Positions 17,142 to 26,295 of a stretch of DNA of 64,000 nt are shown here, in pieces. The DNA is from Virgibacillus_O sediminis (GTDB taxonomy: Bacteria; Bacillota; Bacilli; Bacillales; Amphibacillaceae). The DNA is taken from assembly GCF_042643265.1 (NCBI RefSeq), contig NZ_JBHRRZ010000012.1, positions 1-64,000 on the forward strand. Direction: 5' to 3'. Position numbers and translations under genes: made by a program. The notes under the pieces are model-generated. The model saw nothing but the letters and a program-made list of their open reading frames with translations. It searched no databases and was not told where the DNA came from. Every line of letters starts with the position of its first letter. Positions within the stretch are counted from its first letter, which is position 1.

Positions 17142-19415
17142 TTAATTTTCCACCTTCTCAAATGCAAATGATCCAATAAAGTCTTTTTCTAGAGTAAATA
17201 ACTCTTTTTCTCCATGGAAATGTATTAATAGGTCTGATGTTTTCGATATATTAATCAGCTGGTCCATAAACGTAATAAACGCGAGACCATCTTCATAATC
17301 CTTCTTGTTTGGTCTATAACCATTAGACACCTTAGATAATAACTCAAATAATGGATAATCAATTTCTAATTCAACAGTCTCTTTTTTTGATTGATCCATA
17401 AACCTCAAATTAAGTGTTGTATTAAAGGAATCTAACTCCTCTTTTGTTGACTTTCTATTTTGATTTGGTGAGGGGATAAAATCGATTTTCTGTGCAACCC
17501 TGTATGCCTCAGTCATGTTATTAATATAAATGTACCCCTTTTTAGGTGAGCCTTTCCAAGCGAAGATTGCCTTCCTAACACTCTCATATATGTCTCTAAT
17601 AATACCTTTTCCGCCTCTATTGTATCCATATAAATAACGGACATATTGCTGCATAGCCGGTCTTTCTAGTTCTTCTTGAATTAATGGGTCCGTCAGGTAT
17701 GCTGAACGTATAAACGACTTTGTCAGAGATTGAAAGGATTCATCCTCTAGAGTGTTTTCTTCACTATCTAATAGAGTAGAGAAAGGTTCAAAAACTTTCT
17801 TATAATTATCATCTTTAATGAACGATTCTATTACTTTATTAAAGTTTTGTGTGCTATAAATGCTGTTAATAATTTCATCAATCATCCGGGAACGCTGGTG
17901 TATTGGATCATACTTCTGCATTCCATCGATAAGATCACTCCGCCCTTGTCGATTAAACAAAAGTGATGGCAGCGTATATTTAATACGTTCAAACTCTGTC
18001 ATATTCTCAATGCGGATATCCTTTAAATTAGTCTCAGTTGGGACTAGGATATCAGCAATAAAATTCAAGAAAGACCTCGTGGAAATAACCATCTTATCTT
18101 CTAAAATTAAATTACAGATAAGCTTATTAAGCTCCTTCTTAGTTGACTGATTCGATAACAATTCATAATTAAAATGCACAGCTGTGTAAACATTATTTTT
18201 TAAATCTTTTTGGTATGCTTGATAAAAAGGGTTTAAGCTGTCTTTGTTTGTGACTTTGTATAAAATTTCATCAAAATACTTGGAAAATACCTTAGTTTCC
18301 ATAAGTTGAAATGGTTGATAATCTGAAAAGTTAATAATAGAGAATTGATTTCTTTCAAATACTTCAGTAACTTCATCAGTGAAAAGATTACTATCGTTTA
18401 TAAATTGTTCAAGATTAGTAAATGTTAAATCATTATGGTCATAAGATATAAAATTATTTAATACTCCTAAATTTATAGCTAAAATTACTTTTTCATCGCC
18501 TTCAGTTAAATGTTGATCGCTAAAACCACTCAGTTTCTCTTTTAGTGTTTCCATACTATTTTTATTTGGGGCACTGCTCTCAGTTGCATCGTTTATGATG
18601 GTATAATCTTTTATGAGATCAGGTTTATTTTCATTTAAATAGGATAGTAAATGAGACTTACCATCCCCTACACTTCCAGAAAGTAAAATTAACTTCTTTT
18701 CTTTTTGGTTAGAACTTTGAAGCTCTTCTTCTAAATTAAACTGAATATTCCTCTCCACATGTAGGTAATTTTTAAAAGCCGAAAAGTTGCCCACGTTTTC
18801 CAATGCTTCTTGTGAAGAAGCCTTTAATCTATTTAGTTCTCTAATTAAATAACTTTCGTCAGTTCCTAAGTCACCTTTAATCTCGAAACTATTCTGTTGC
18901 GAATCCCCTTCCGTAATCTTAGAACCAGTAAACTTACTAATATGTTGTTTAATAATTTCCTGAATATAATCCTCGTCGATACTTGGGGTAGGCTTAGGTT
19001 CAATGTATTCGGGAGTTTCAAAGTCAGGCGACCCATAAACTTCCGCATACCAACCAGCCAATTTGTGCACTTTACGATGTACTTTTAAGGCTGTAATTTG
19101 CGAATGTTCCCTTTGTTCATGAACTGCTTTATTTCCATTAAAGCGGAGAAAATCAAAATCCACTTGTAAATCTCTACCAAATATATCTTCCCTATATAAT
19201 TCATTCAGCATATCATAGAGTTTTGGATAGAAACGTTCATCTTCGACACCAATTTCCATCTTATATATTTCTTTCAGAAGACTTTCAGCAAACTTTCTAC
19301 CTTGGATTACAGATGAAGTTGCCTCAACATATACTAGTTCATCAACCTTTTGCGAAATCATATATAATGAATGGTTGTATTCTTTTAAGAAACCACAAAA
19401 CGGTACCTGGGACAT
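17142..19415 (-). CDS. dptF: DNA phosphorothioation-dependent restriction protein DptF (ATPase)
   Basis: A 757-residue P-loop ATPase that leads the restriction operon. Residues about 33-125 resemble a DUF4145-type domain (VIQGRKFAESLLKEI, FNGNKAVHEQR). The Walker A motif GSVGDGKS is at residues 247-254, followed by HLLSYLNE; KVILAINLG near residue 320 is a likely Walker B strand. DptF is thought to energise the DptFGH complex acting on unmodified DNA. The ATG at 19415 follows TCGGAGGTAAGG. The gene is transcribed away from dndB, with 169 bases between them, so modification and restriction can be set separately from one control region. Confidence 0.9.
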   Translation of the reverse strand: MSQVPFCGFLKEYNHSLYMISQKVDELVYVEATSSVIQGRKFAESLLKEIYKMEIGVEDERFYPKLYDMLNELYREDIFGRDLQVDFDFLRFNGNKAVHEQREHSQITALKVHRKVHKLAGWYAEVYGSPDFETPEYIEPKPTPSIDEDYIQEIIKQHISKFTGSKITEGDSQQNSFEIKGDLGTDESYLIRELNRLKASSQEALENVGNFSAFKNYLHVERNIQFNLEEELQSSNQKEKKLILLSGSVGDGKSHLLSYLNENKPDLIKDYTIINDATESSAPNKNSMETLKEKLSGFSDQHLTEGDEKVILAINLGVLNNFISYDHNDLTFTNLEQFINDSNLFTDEVTEVFERNQFSIINFSDYQPFQLMETKVFSKYFDEILYKVTNKDSLNPFYQAYQKDLKNNVYTAVHFNYELLSNQSTKKELNKLICNLILEDKMVISTRSFLNFIADILVPTETNLKDIRIENMTEFERIKYTLPSLLFNRQGRSDLIDGMQKYDPIHQRSRMIDEIINSIYSTQNFNKVIESFIKDDNYKKVFEPFSTLLDSEENTLEDESFQSLTKSFIRSAYLTDPLIQEELERPAMQQYVRYLYGYNRGGKGIIRDIYESVRKAIFAWKGSPKKGYIYINNMTEAYRVAQKIDFIPSPNQNRKSTKEELDSFNTTLNLRFMDQSKKETVELEIDYPLFELLSKVSNGYRPNKKDYEDGLAFITFMDQLINISKTSDLLIHFHGEKELFTLEKDFIGSFAFEKVEN

Positions 19416-19517
19416 ATAACCTTACCTCCGAACAAAAATCTATATTATATACAATATTAACATAAAAATAAGGGGACAATAATCGTCAAATAATGTTAAA
19501 GATCTCTATTAAAATTA

Positions 19518-19571
19518 TTGAGTTAAAACTCTCTAAGGTTTATAATCAAACTACGATATTACGTACGTAAT
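19518..19571 (+). promoter_or_regulatory. dndBCDEA promoter with palindromic operator candidates
   Basis: TTGAGT (19518-19523), a 17-base spacer and TATAAT (19541-19546) form a near-consensus sigma-A promoter. The spacer and -35 contain the palindrome GAGTTAAAACTC (19520-19531), and the start-site region holds the perfect 14-bp palindrome ATTACGTACGTAAT (19558-19571), right before the dndB ribosome binding site. DndB homologues repress their own operon in Salmonella and Streptomyces, so these are candidate DndB sites (inference). Confidence 0.75.
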
Positions 19572-19584
19572 CAGGAGGATTGAC

Positions 19585-20685
19585 ATGGATTTCGGTTTCA
19601 GTTATAACTTCCCTGCTATTAAAGGGGTTCAAGCTGGGCAAGAGTATTTTATTGCAATGTGTCCTTTAAGAGTGATACCTAGAATATTCTTATTTAATGA
19701 GGAAGAAGTACCACCAAATTACCGAGCTCAAAGAATAATTAACAAAAATAGAATACCAGAAATGACAAATTATATTGTGGACAACAGAGATAATTATGTG
19801 TTTTCCTCATTGACCGCTTCTATTGACGGTGAAGTAGAATTCACGTCAGTATCTGAGGAACCCTCATTAAAAGATATGGGTATGCTGACAATCTCATTAG
19901 ATTCTCGATTCTTAATAAATGATGGACAACATAGACGTGCAGCTATAGAAGAAGCACTCAAACTTAATCCAGAACTAGGCAGTGAAACAATATCAGTTGT
20001 GTTTTTTATTGACTCTGGTCTAAAAAGATCCCAACAAATCTTTTCCGACTTAAATCGGCATGCTGTTAATACTACGTCCTCTATTGGCATCCTATATGAT
20101 CACCGTGATAAACTTGCAATTGCCACACGCACTGTTATTGATAAAAACACCTTTCTAAAAAGATATACAGATCGCGAAAAAGTCTCCCTATCAAAAAATT
20201 CTCCTAAAATCATAGCCCTAAATCATATTTTCAATACTAATTTAAAGTTACTAGGAGTGTCAAAAGGGGATAATATCACTGGGGAAGATGAAAAGTTTTT
20301 AAATGAGTTCTGGGATCTATTAACAAGCTCTATAACCGAATGGAAACAGGTAATGAATCGTGAGTTGACACCTAAAGAATTAAGAATGAATTACATCGTA
20401 GGCCATGGAGTTTTTTTAGAAGCCTTAGGTATTGTTGGTAAAGAACTTAGAGAAACGCATGGAGATAGTTGGAAAACAGTAGTTTCAAATTTAAAAAATA
20501 TTGACTGGTCAAGAACCAATACTGAGTGCTGGGAAGGCCGGGCAATTAATCATAATGGCAGAGTACAAAAGACCTCCAGTACAATTAAACTAACAGCAAT
20601 TCAAATAAAAAAATTACTAGGTCTTTCTCTCAGTAAACAGGAATCCCTATTAGAAGACCAGTTTAAGAAAGGAACATCAAAATGA
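19585..20685 (+). CDS. dndB: DNA sulfur modification protein DndB (DGQHR-domain regulator)
   Basis: A 366-residue DndB. The diagnostic DGQHR motif is at residues 113-117 (FLINDGQHRRAAIEEAL) and QIFSDLNRHAV follows, both hallmarks of the DGQHR family. DndB is not needed for phosphorothioation itself; it represses dnd transcription and influences how densely sites are modified. The ATG at 19585 follows CAGGAGGATTGAC. The stop overlaps the dndC start by 4 bases, so the genes are translationally coupled. The palindrome 14 bases upstream of the start codon is a plausible autoregulatory site. Confidence 0.93.
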   Translation: MDFGFSYNFPAIKGVQAGQEYFIAMCPLRVIPRIFLFNEEEVPPNYRAQRIINKNRIPEMTNYIVDNRDNYVFSSLTASIDGEVEFTSVSEEPSLKDMGMLTISLDSRFLINDGQHRRAAIEEALKLNPELGSETISVVFFIDSGLKRSQQIFSDLNRHAVNTTSSIGILYDHRDKLAIATRTVIDKNTFLKRYTDREKVSLSKNSPKIIALNHIFNTNLKLLGVSKGDNITGEDEKFLNEFWDLLTSSITEWKQVMNRELTPKELRMNYIVGHGVFLEALGIVGKELRETHGDSWKTVVSNLKNIDWSRTNTECWEGRAINHNGRVQKTSSTIKLTAIQIKKLLGLSLSKQESLLEDQFKKGTSK

Positions 20686-22247
20686 GCGGAATTATTTCAC
20701 AAGCATTTAATGAGAAAACTACTTTAATAGACGAAGCTAAAGAAGAAATAAAGAGAACCTATATGTCAGACGACCGACCATGGGTAATTGGATATAGTGG
20801 CGGTAAAGACTCTACTGTAGTAGTTCAACTTGTCTTTGAAGCTTTACGTGAACTACCAAGTAACCAATTAACCAAAAAGATTCATGTAATTTCTTCAGAT
20901 ACATTAGTAGAAACGCCTCTCATCATACAATCTATTAACACGACATTACGTCGCATTGAAGATAAAGCAATTGAATTGAATTTACCGATTGAAACACACA
21001 AGGTGAAACCAATGGTTGAGCAATCATTCTGGGTTAATATAATTGGGAAAGGTTATCCCTCCCCCAATCAACAATTTAGATGGTGTACAGACCGTTTAAA
21101 AATAGATCCTGCTAATCAATTCATTAAGGATAAAGTTAATGCCTTTGGAGAAGTAATCATGGTCCTAGGAGTACGTGAAAGCGAAAGTGCTACAAGAGCG
21201 AACGTCATTAAATCACATTCTGTCGAAGGTAAAGTTTTAATGAGACATTCTACTCTTACTAATGCATATGTATATGCCCCTATCAGGAGATTTGATTTAG
21301 ATGAAGTATGGAACTACCTATTAAACTTCGAATCCCCCTGGGGAGACGATAACTACGAACTCCATCGGTTATATAAAGAATCAGGCAGTGGTGAATGCCC
21401 TTTAGTAGTTGATAAAACTGTAAAAGAATCTGCAGGATCTTGTGGTAATTCAAGATTTGGGTGCTGGGTGTGTACGGTGGTTAATGAAGACAAAGCATTA
21501 AGTGGTTTCATTGATAGCGGACATGACTGGATGAAGCCATTACTTGACTTTAGAAATTGGTTAGCCTCCATACGTGATGATCGAACAAGGCGTATGAAAT
21601 ATCGTATGAATGGTCAGGTTTACTTTAGACCCATGCAGGTTAAAGAGATTGATGGTAAAGATTATGTCATTATCCCGAAAAAAGGAAGCCGTAGAAAGGA
21701 CCTTATTCCTTTAGAACAATTTGATGTTATTGAGAAAAGTGAACTGAAACAATATCTAAATAAAAATAATATTGATCTCTCTTCTTCTGATGACCCTATG
21801 GTATTAATTAAAGATAAAAAACAGAATTTATGCCGTCTTGGTTTAGGGGCCTTTACACTCGAAGCCCGAATGGAAATATTGCAAAAACTCCTAGAAGTTC
21901 AGAGAGATTTGACTCACCCATTTGATGATGAGTATGACCTAATTAAAGAAGAAGAATTAAAAGAAATTAGAAAGATATGGTTTAATGATGGAGACTTTGA
22001 AGATTCTCTTCCTAAAATTTATCGAGGTGTATTTGGTGAAGATTTAAATTGGGAAAAAGATGAACGATTGATCTTTGACCAAGATGAATTACATCAACTT
22101 GAAATGATGTGCCAAGAAGAAGGTTTAGACTTTAAACTTGTTAAGAAGCTTCTACTAATAGAGAAAGATTATACAGGGTACAAGGTGCGCCGTGGTTTAA
22201 TGGATCAGTTATCATCCGCTTTACAGCAAGATTATTTGCATCTCTAA
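20682..22247 (+). CDS. dndC: DNA phosphorothioation protein DndC (PAPS reductase-like ATP pyrophosphatase)
   Basis: A 521-residue DndC. The ATP-pyrophosphatase P-loop SGGKDST is at residues 39-45. Cys135 (RWCTDR) and a cluster of four cysteines at 239, 254, 261 and 264 (ECP, SCGN, GCWVC) are placed to hold the [4Fe-4S] cluster known in DndC. The enzyme adenylates or otherwise activates the DNA backbone phosphate and receives sulfur from the cysteine desulfurase. It overlaps dndB by 4 bases and precedes dndD by 29 bases. All expected motifs are intact, so the modification pathway looks functional. Confidence 0.95.
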   Translation: MSGIISQAFNEKTTLIDEAKEEIKRTYMSDDRPWVIGYSGGKDSTVVVQLVFEALRELPSNQLTKKIHVISSDTLVETPLIIQSINTTLRRIEDKAIELNLPIETHKVKPMVEQSFWVNIIGKGYPSPNQQFRWCTDRLKIDPANQFIKDKVNAFGEVIMVLGVRESESATRANVIKSHSVEGKVLMRHSTLTNAYVYAPIRRFDLDEVWNYLLNFESPWGDDNYELHRLYKESGSGECPLVVDKTVKESAGSCGNSRFGCWVCTVVNEDKALSGFIDSGHDWMKPLLDFRNWLASIRDDRTRRMKYRMNGQVYFRPMQVKEIDGKDYVIIPKKGSRRKDLIPLEQFDVIEKSELKQYLNKNNIDLSSSDDPMVLIKDKKQNLCRLGLGAFTLEARMEILQKLLEVQRDLTHPFDDEYDLIKEEELKEIRKIWFNDGDFEDSLPKIYRGVFGEDLNWEKDERLIFDQDELHQLEMMCQEEGLDFKLVKKLLLIEKDYTGYKVRRGLMDQLSSALQQDYLHL

Positions 22248-22276
22248 CGTGCTCCGTTTGAAAGGAATAAGTAGTC

Positions 22277-24280
22277 ATGATTTTAAAGAAAATTATTTTA
22301 AATAATATTGGCCCCTATGAGGGTAAAAACATTTTTGATTTGCATACCGATGATAGGTTAAATACTGTTTTAATTGGAGGTAAAAATGGTTCCGGAAAAA
22401 CCACATTCCTCAATAGTGTAAGATTAGCTTTATATGGCCCTTTAGCTTACAAGAAAAAAACAGTAACCCCTGATTATTTAAAGAAGATAAAGTCTTTAAT
22501 GAATGCTAACGCTATGAAGCAACAAAACGGTTCTTTAAAAGAGTATGAAAATGAGTTTTATATTCAAATAGACTTTACCATAATAGAAAGTTTCCAACGT
22601 ATTAACGTTTCTATTATAAGAAGTTGGACCATCGGCCCTAATATTAAAGAAAATGTAAGTGTCATTAAGGAAGGTGTGGAAGTTAGTGAAGTTGAAAAAG
22701 ATCAATTCTTTTCTCATTTACGAACAACTTTCCCCCCTTCCTTATTAGAGCTATGTTTTTTTGATGGGGAGGAAATTTCGCATCTTACAGATGAAGATAA
22801 CTTATCTCAATATCTCAAAGTCCTGTCATCAAAGATATTTAACTTAGATTTATTTCAAAACTTAGAGCAAGACATGTATGCTTACCTGGATCAGAGCTCT
22901 ACATCTAAAGAACAAACACGTTTAGAACAAGAAGAAAAAGAGTACGAAGAAGCACTCAACCAAAGCATTCGCGACTTACAAGAAGTTAGAGGTCAAATTG
23001 AGAATACTGAAAGTGAAATAACGGTAAGTAAACAAAGATATAACAAAGTGAAGAATGACTTTTCCCTACATGGTGGCATTGCTTATGAAGAAAGGACAAG
23101 ACTCCAGGAAAAAATTAATGAAATTGAAGTCAATAGAAAACATATAAATGAAAAAATCAAAGAGTTTATTGCAAACGAGTTACCTTTCTTTATTGCTTTT
23201 CCACAGCTATATAAATTAGTAGTGCAATTAAAGAATGAAGAGGAATTTCATGTCTCTAATATATTAAAAAATAAGATAGATAAACTTCCAGTAAATCAAA
23301 TTATGGGTGAGCTAGGAGTACAATCAACTAACAATACTGAAGAAAAATTAAAAGAAAGTCTCGTTACCCACTTAGCAAAAACAGAAGAAGTCAATATCAT
23401 TCATAATGCTTCTAAGACAGAAGCACAGCAAGTGTATAATTTACTATCTCAAACAAGTATCAACAGGTTAAACGTGATAGTTTCTCTAATTCAGGAAAAT
23501 CAGAAGTTACTATCTGATGTACAATCTAATAAGAAAAAGTTAAAAGATAACGAAGAGTCGCCGGAATTCGCTGATATGATCCAAAGCATGGAAGAATATA
23601 CTCGCTCCATTAGTGAGCTAGAAGAACGCTTGAATTCTTTAAAGAACCAAGAGAATGAACTAAGAAATGAAATCGAAATAGTTAATAAAAAATTCGAAAA
23701 AATAAAGCAGCAATTATATAAAATTAGAAAGACAAAGTCCTCTTTTGATGAATCCCAGAAAATCATTCAAATCAGCCAAAGATTTCAACAACATCAGTTG
23801 AGAAATAAAATAAAAGATATTGAGTACTTTTCTTCTAAGATGTTTAAAGAATTAATAAGAAAAAAAGAATTTATCCACCATATACTCATTGACCCAAAGA
23901 CCTTCCAACTCAGCATATTGGACCACAACAGCGAAAGAATTGATAAAGATATCCTATCAGCAGGTGAAAAAGAATTATTAGCCCTCTCCATTATTTGGGG
24001 AACTATCATGTCATCGAAAAAAGAGCTCCCTCTGATTCTGGACACTTTATTAGGTAGACTGGATAATGAACACAAACACTCTATTGTAACTAATTTACTC
24101 CCTAAGTTCGGTGTTCAGAATATCGTTCTGTCTACAGATTCTGAGATTGACGCAAATTTATATAAAGACCTTAAGTATACTATAGCGAATGTCTATACGC
24201 TTAACTATGATTCGTCTAATAGAAAAACTGAAATAGAACGACACTTCTTTAACCTGGAAAATGAAAAGGTGACTAAGTAA
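22277..24280 (+). CDS. dndD: DNA sulfur modification protein DndD (SMC-like ATPase), core copy
   Basis: A 667-residue SMC/Rad50-type ATPase. Walker A GKNGSGKTT is at residues 35-43, a long charged coiled-coil fills about residues 195-520, and the C-terminal lobe has the signature LSAGEKELLAL and Walker B LPLILDTLLGRLD. DndD supplies ATP-driven DNA handling for sulfur insertion together with DndC and DndE. The middle of the coiled coil contains no cysteine pair, so this copy lacks a zinc hook, unlike the paralogue at 26.3-28.3 kb. It overlaps dndE by one base (TAATG). Confidence 0.93.
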   Translation: MILKKIILNNIGPYEGKNIFDLHTDDRLNTVLIGGKNGSGKTTFLNSVRLALYGPLAYKKKTVTPDYLKKIKSLMNANAMKQQNGSLKEYENEFYIQIDFTIIESFQRINVSIIRSWTIGPNIKENVSVIKEGVEVSEVEKDQFFSHLRTTFPPSLLELCFFDGEEISHLTDEDNLSQYLKVLSSKIFNLDLFQNLEQDMYAYLDQSSTSKEQTRLEQEEKEYEEALNQSIRDLQEVRGQIENTESEITVSKQRYNKVKNDFSLHGGIAYEERTRLQEKINEIEVNRKHINEKIKEFIANELPFFIAFPQLYKLVVQLKNEEEFHVSNILKNKIDKLPVNQIMGELGVQSTNNTEEKLKESLVTHLAKTEEVNIIHNASKTEAQQVYNLLSQTSINRLNVIVSLIQENQKLLSDVQSNKKKLKDNEESPEFADMIQSMEEYTRSISELEERLNSLKNQENELRNEIEIVNKKFEKIKQQLYKIRKTKSSFDESQKIIQISQRFQQHQLRNKIKDIEYFSSKMFKELIRKKEFIHHILIDPKTFQLSILDHNSERIDKDILSAGEKELLALSIIWGTIMSSKKELPLILDTLLGRLDNEHKHSIVTNLLPKFGVQNIVLSTDSEIDANLYKDLKYTIANVYTLNYDSSNRKTEIERHFFNLENEKVTK

Positions 24281-24672
24281 TGAATTTCCGATTAAAAACT
24301 ACAGCTAATACAGGTGAATTCTTAAAAAACCTGCAAAATTCTACCGGACTGACTCCAAACCTTTTAGCGAGGATCGCTATTTCTCTATCAGTAATAATAA
24401 CTGATGAACCCGAGGAAGTTTCTTCAGATAGTCAAGGACTTGAATTTAATAGGAATACATTAACCGGTGATCGTGATTACTTTTATAAAGCATTAATTAG
24501 ACAACATGCATTAAGAGATGTTAGTGAGGAAGAATACTTCCCTAACCTGTTTAATGCCCACCTAACCCGTGGAGTTAAATTACTTAATGAAGAATATAAA
24601 CATGCGGGTAATTATGATAAGCTCCTTAAAAACCTTCTAAAGCTATCGGAAGAAAATCTAAAGGAGGCTTAG
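24280..24672 (+). CDS. dndE: DNA sulfur modification protein DndE, core copy
   Basis: A 130-residue DndE with the family features: an N-terminal NTGEFLKNLQ plus TGLTPNLLARIAISLS segment of ribbon-helix-helix character, EFNRNTLTGDRDYFYKALIRQ in the middle and HLTRGVKLL near the end. DndE forms tetramers and binds nicked double-stranded DNA during phosphorothioation. The start overlaps the dndD stop by one base, so the two are coupled. Its last residues overlap the ribosome binding site of the cysteine desulfurase gene. Confidence 0.93.
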   Translation: MNFRLKTTANTGEFLKNLQNSTGLTPNLLARIAISLSVIITDEPEEVSSDSQGLEFNRNTLTGDRDYFYKALIRQHALRDVSEEEYFPNLFNAHLTRGVKLLNEEYKHAGNYDKLLKNLLKLSEENLKEA

Positions 24673-24675
24673 TAG

Positions 24676-25794
24676 ATGCTATATCTTGATAATAGTGCCA
24701 CAACCCCTATATTGCCTGAGGTTAAAGATAAAATGATTACCTATCTCACTGAAGAATATGGGAATCCTTCAGGCAAATATTATGATTTAGCAATTAATGC
24801 GGAAGCAGCAGTTAAGGATGCGAGAAAGCAACTCTCTAAGTTATTAAACTCTGATGAAAAAGAGGTAATTTTTACAAGTGGGGCCACGGAAAGTAACAAC
24901 ATAGTCTTAAAAGGTGTCGCTCAATATTATTCTTCGCAAGGAAAGCATATTATTACCTCCAAAGCGGAGCACAGCGCGGTATTAGAAGTATGTGAATACT
25001 TGGAAGAAAGTGGGTTTGAAGTCACTTATTTAGATGTCGACCAGTTCGGCAGAATCAATAGTAAAGACCTTAAAAAGGCTATACGTCAAGACACTATCTT
25101 AGTGTCAATTATTTGGGGTAATAATGAGTTAGGGTCCTTGAACGATATAAAAGCTATAGCCAGCGTTTGTCACGAAAAAGGTGTGTTCTTACATACTGAT
25201 GCTACCCAAGTTATAGGTAAAATCCCTATTAATTGGCAAGAGATTGAGGGACTTAGTTTTTTATCATGCTCCGCTCATAAAATGCACGGGCCAAAAGGCG
25301 TTGGAGCATTAACTATTAGAAAAGATCGATATGGTAAGTTAATCCCCCTTACCCCCCTTTTTCATGGAGGTGGACAGGAAGAAGGTATTAGAAGTGGAAC
25401 CTATTCCGTTCATAATATAGTGGGCATGGGGGAAGCAGCAAGGATAGCAAATAACAACTTAGAGAAGAATAAAAAGCACTTAAAACTACTTGAAGATAAA
25501 TTAATTGAGATATTAACCAACAAATTTAGTGAAAATATAACGTTAAATTCAGATAGCAAAAATAAGATACCGGGAGTCATCAATGTACGGTTTATAGGAC
25601 TTAATAATGAAGTATTATTAAAAAAGCTTTCTCCTCTCATCGCTGCGTCTACCGGTTCAGCTTGTAGTAGTGCGAAGCCCTCACATGTTTTGCAGGCAAT
25701 AGGGCTAAACCTCAAAGAAGTCAGAGAGTCTATCCGTTTTTCTTTTTCTCCTTACACGAATATTGAAGATGTTAATATATTTAAAGAACTGTAA
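24676..25794 (+). CDS. dndA: Cysteine desulfurase DndA (IscS/NifS type)
   Basis: A 372-residue PLP enzyme that releases sulfur from L-cysteine and hands it to DndC. The PLP lysine is Lys202 (SAHKMHGPKG) and the catalytic cysteine is Cys330 (STGSACSS); TSGATESNN near residue 70 binds the cofactor phosphate. It is placed last in the dndBCDEA operon, 3 bases after dndE with AAGGAGG inside dndE, rather than apart as in Streptomyces. The C-terminus is a few residues shorter than in housekeeping IscS. The terminator at 25796 closes the operon. A chromosomal IscS could replace it, but context makes it the dedicated donor. Confidence 0.93.
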   Translation: MLYLDNSATTPILPEVKDKMITYLTEEYGNPSGKYYDLAINAEAAVKDARKQLSKLLNSDEKEVIFTSGATESNNIVLKGVAQYYSSQGKHIITSKAEHSAVLEVCEYLEESGFEVTYLDVDQFGRINSKDLKKAIRQDTILVSIIWGNNELGSLNDIKAIASVCHEKGVFLHTDATQVIGKIPINWQEIEGLSFLSCSAHKMHGPKGVGALTIRKDRYGKLIPLTPLFHGGGQEEGIRSGTYSVHNIVGMGEAARIANNNLEKNKKHLKLLEDKLIEILTNKFSENITLNSDSKNKIPGVINVRFIGLNNEVLLKKLSPLIAASTGSACSSAKPSHVLQAIGLNLKEVRESIRFSFSPYTNIEDVNIFKEL

Positions 25795-25795
25795 G

Positions 25796-25823
25796 AAAAA
25801 GCAAGGCACAGGCCTTGCTTTTT
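25796..25823. terminator. Bidirectional terminator after dndA
   Basis: GCAAGGC and GCCTTGC pair around a 4-base loop, with five As before and six Ts after; it serves dndA and the converging gene that ends at 25826. Confidence 0.9.
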
Positions 25824-25825
25824 TC

Positions 25826-26290
25826 TTATAAGTTTAGATTCTCTTTCAACCTTTTCTTTTTTAATTGTTGCTCATTCTGTATTTCTTCAAATTCCTGGAG
25901 GTAATCGATAATATTTTGTAAAGCATTCTTTTCATCTTCCATCACCAATTTATATATTATTTCTGCTCCTCCAGCTGCATACTCTTCTGCTATTGTTAGC
26001 TTTTCAACAAAATGTTCTTCTGTGTGACTATTAAGCAGCATAAAGTTTTGTGTTTCCAAGAATGCTATCATGTTAATAATTGGTTCGTCCGTCCGCTCTT
26101 TAAAAACCTGCCAATGCAACTGCTCAGACGTGTCTTTAAAAGGATGTCTCCTTTCTTCCAAGTAACCTACTACAAGGGATAACATAAACAGGTCTTTATA
26201 GGACTCAAAAATTCCAAATTCATTTTTATCCGTTAACTTTGTATATATGTGTTCTTGCTCTTTTGGCCTTCTTATCCTCCTATTGAACAT
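25826..26290 (-). CDS. Protein resembling dnd system-associated protein 4
   Basis: A 154-residue soluble protein with the start FNRRIRRPKEQEHIYTKL and a FGIFESYKDLFMLSLVVGYLEERRHPF segment, which I associate with the dnd system-associated protein 4 family; no catalytic motif is seen. The C-terminus is a charged helix (LQEFEEIQNEQQLKKKR). The ATG at 26290 is preferred over a GTG at 26302 because AAGGTGG lies 8 bases before it, inside the last codons of the DndD-like gene, so the two are coupled. It ends the helicase / small ORF / DndD-like cassette. The role is unknown; linkage suggests a partner of the DndD-like ATPase. Confidence 0.65.
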   Translation of the reverse strand: MFNRRIRRPKEQEHIYTKLTDKNEFGIFESYKDLFMLSLVVGYLEERRHPFKDTSEQLHWQVFKERTDEPIINMIAFLETQNFMLLNSHTEEHFVEKLTIAEEYAAGGAEIIYKLVMEDEKNALQNIIDYLQEFEEIQNEQQLKKKRLKENLNL

Positions 26291-26295
26291 TCCTT

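Noticed and set aside
24676..25794. Housekeeping IscS/NifS rather than DndA
   Set aside because: It is coupled to dndE, lies before the operon terminator, and has no iscU or thiI neighbour, so the dedicated role is more likely.
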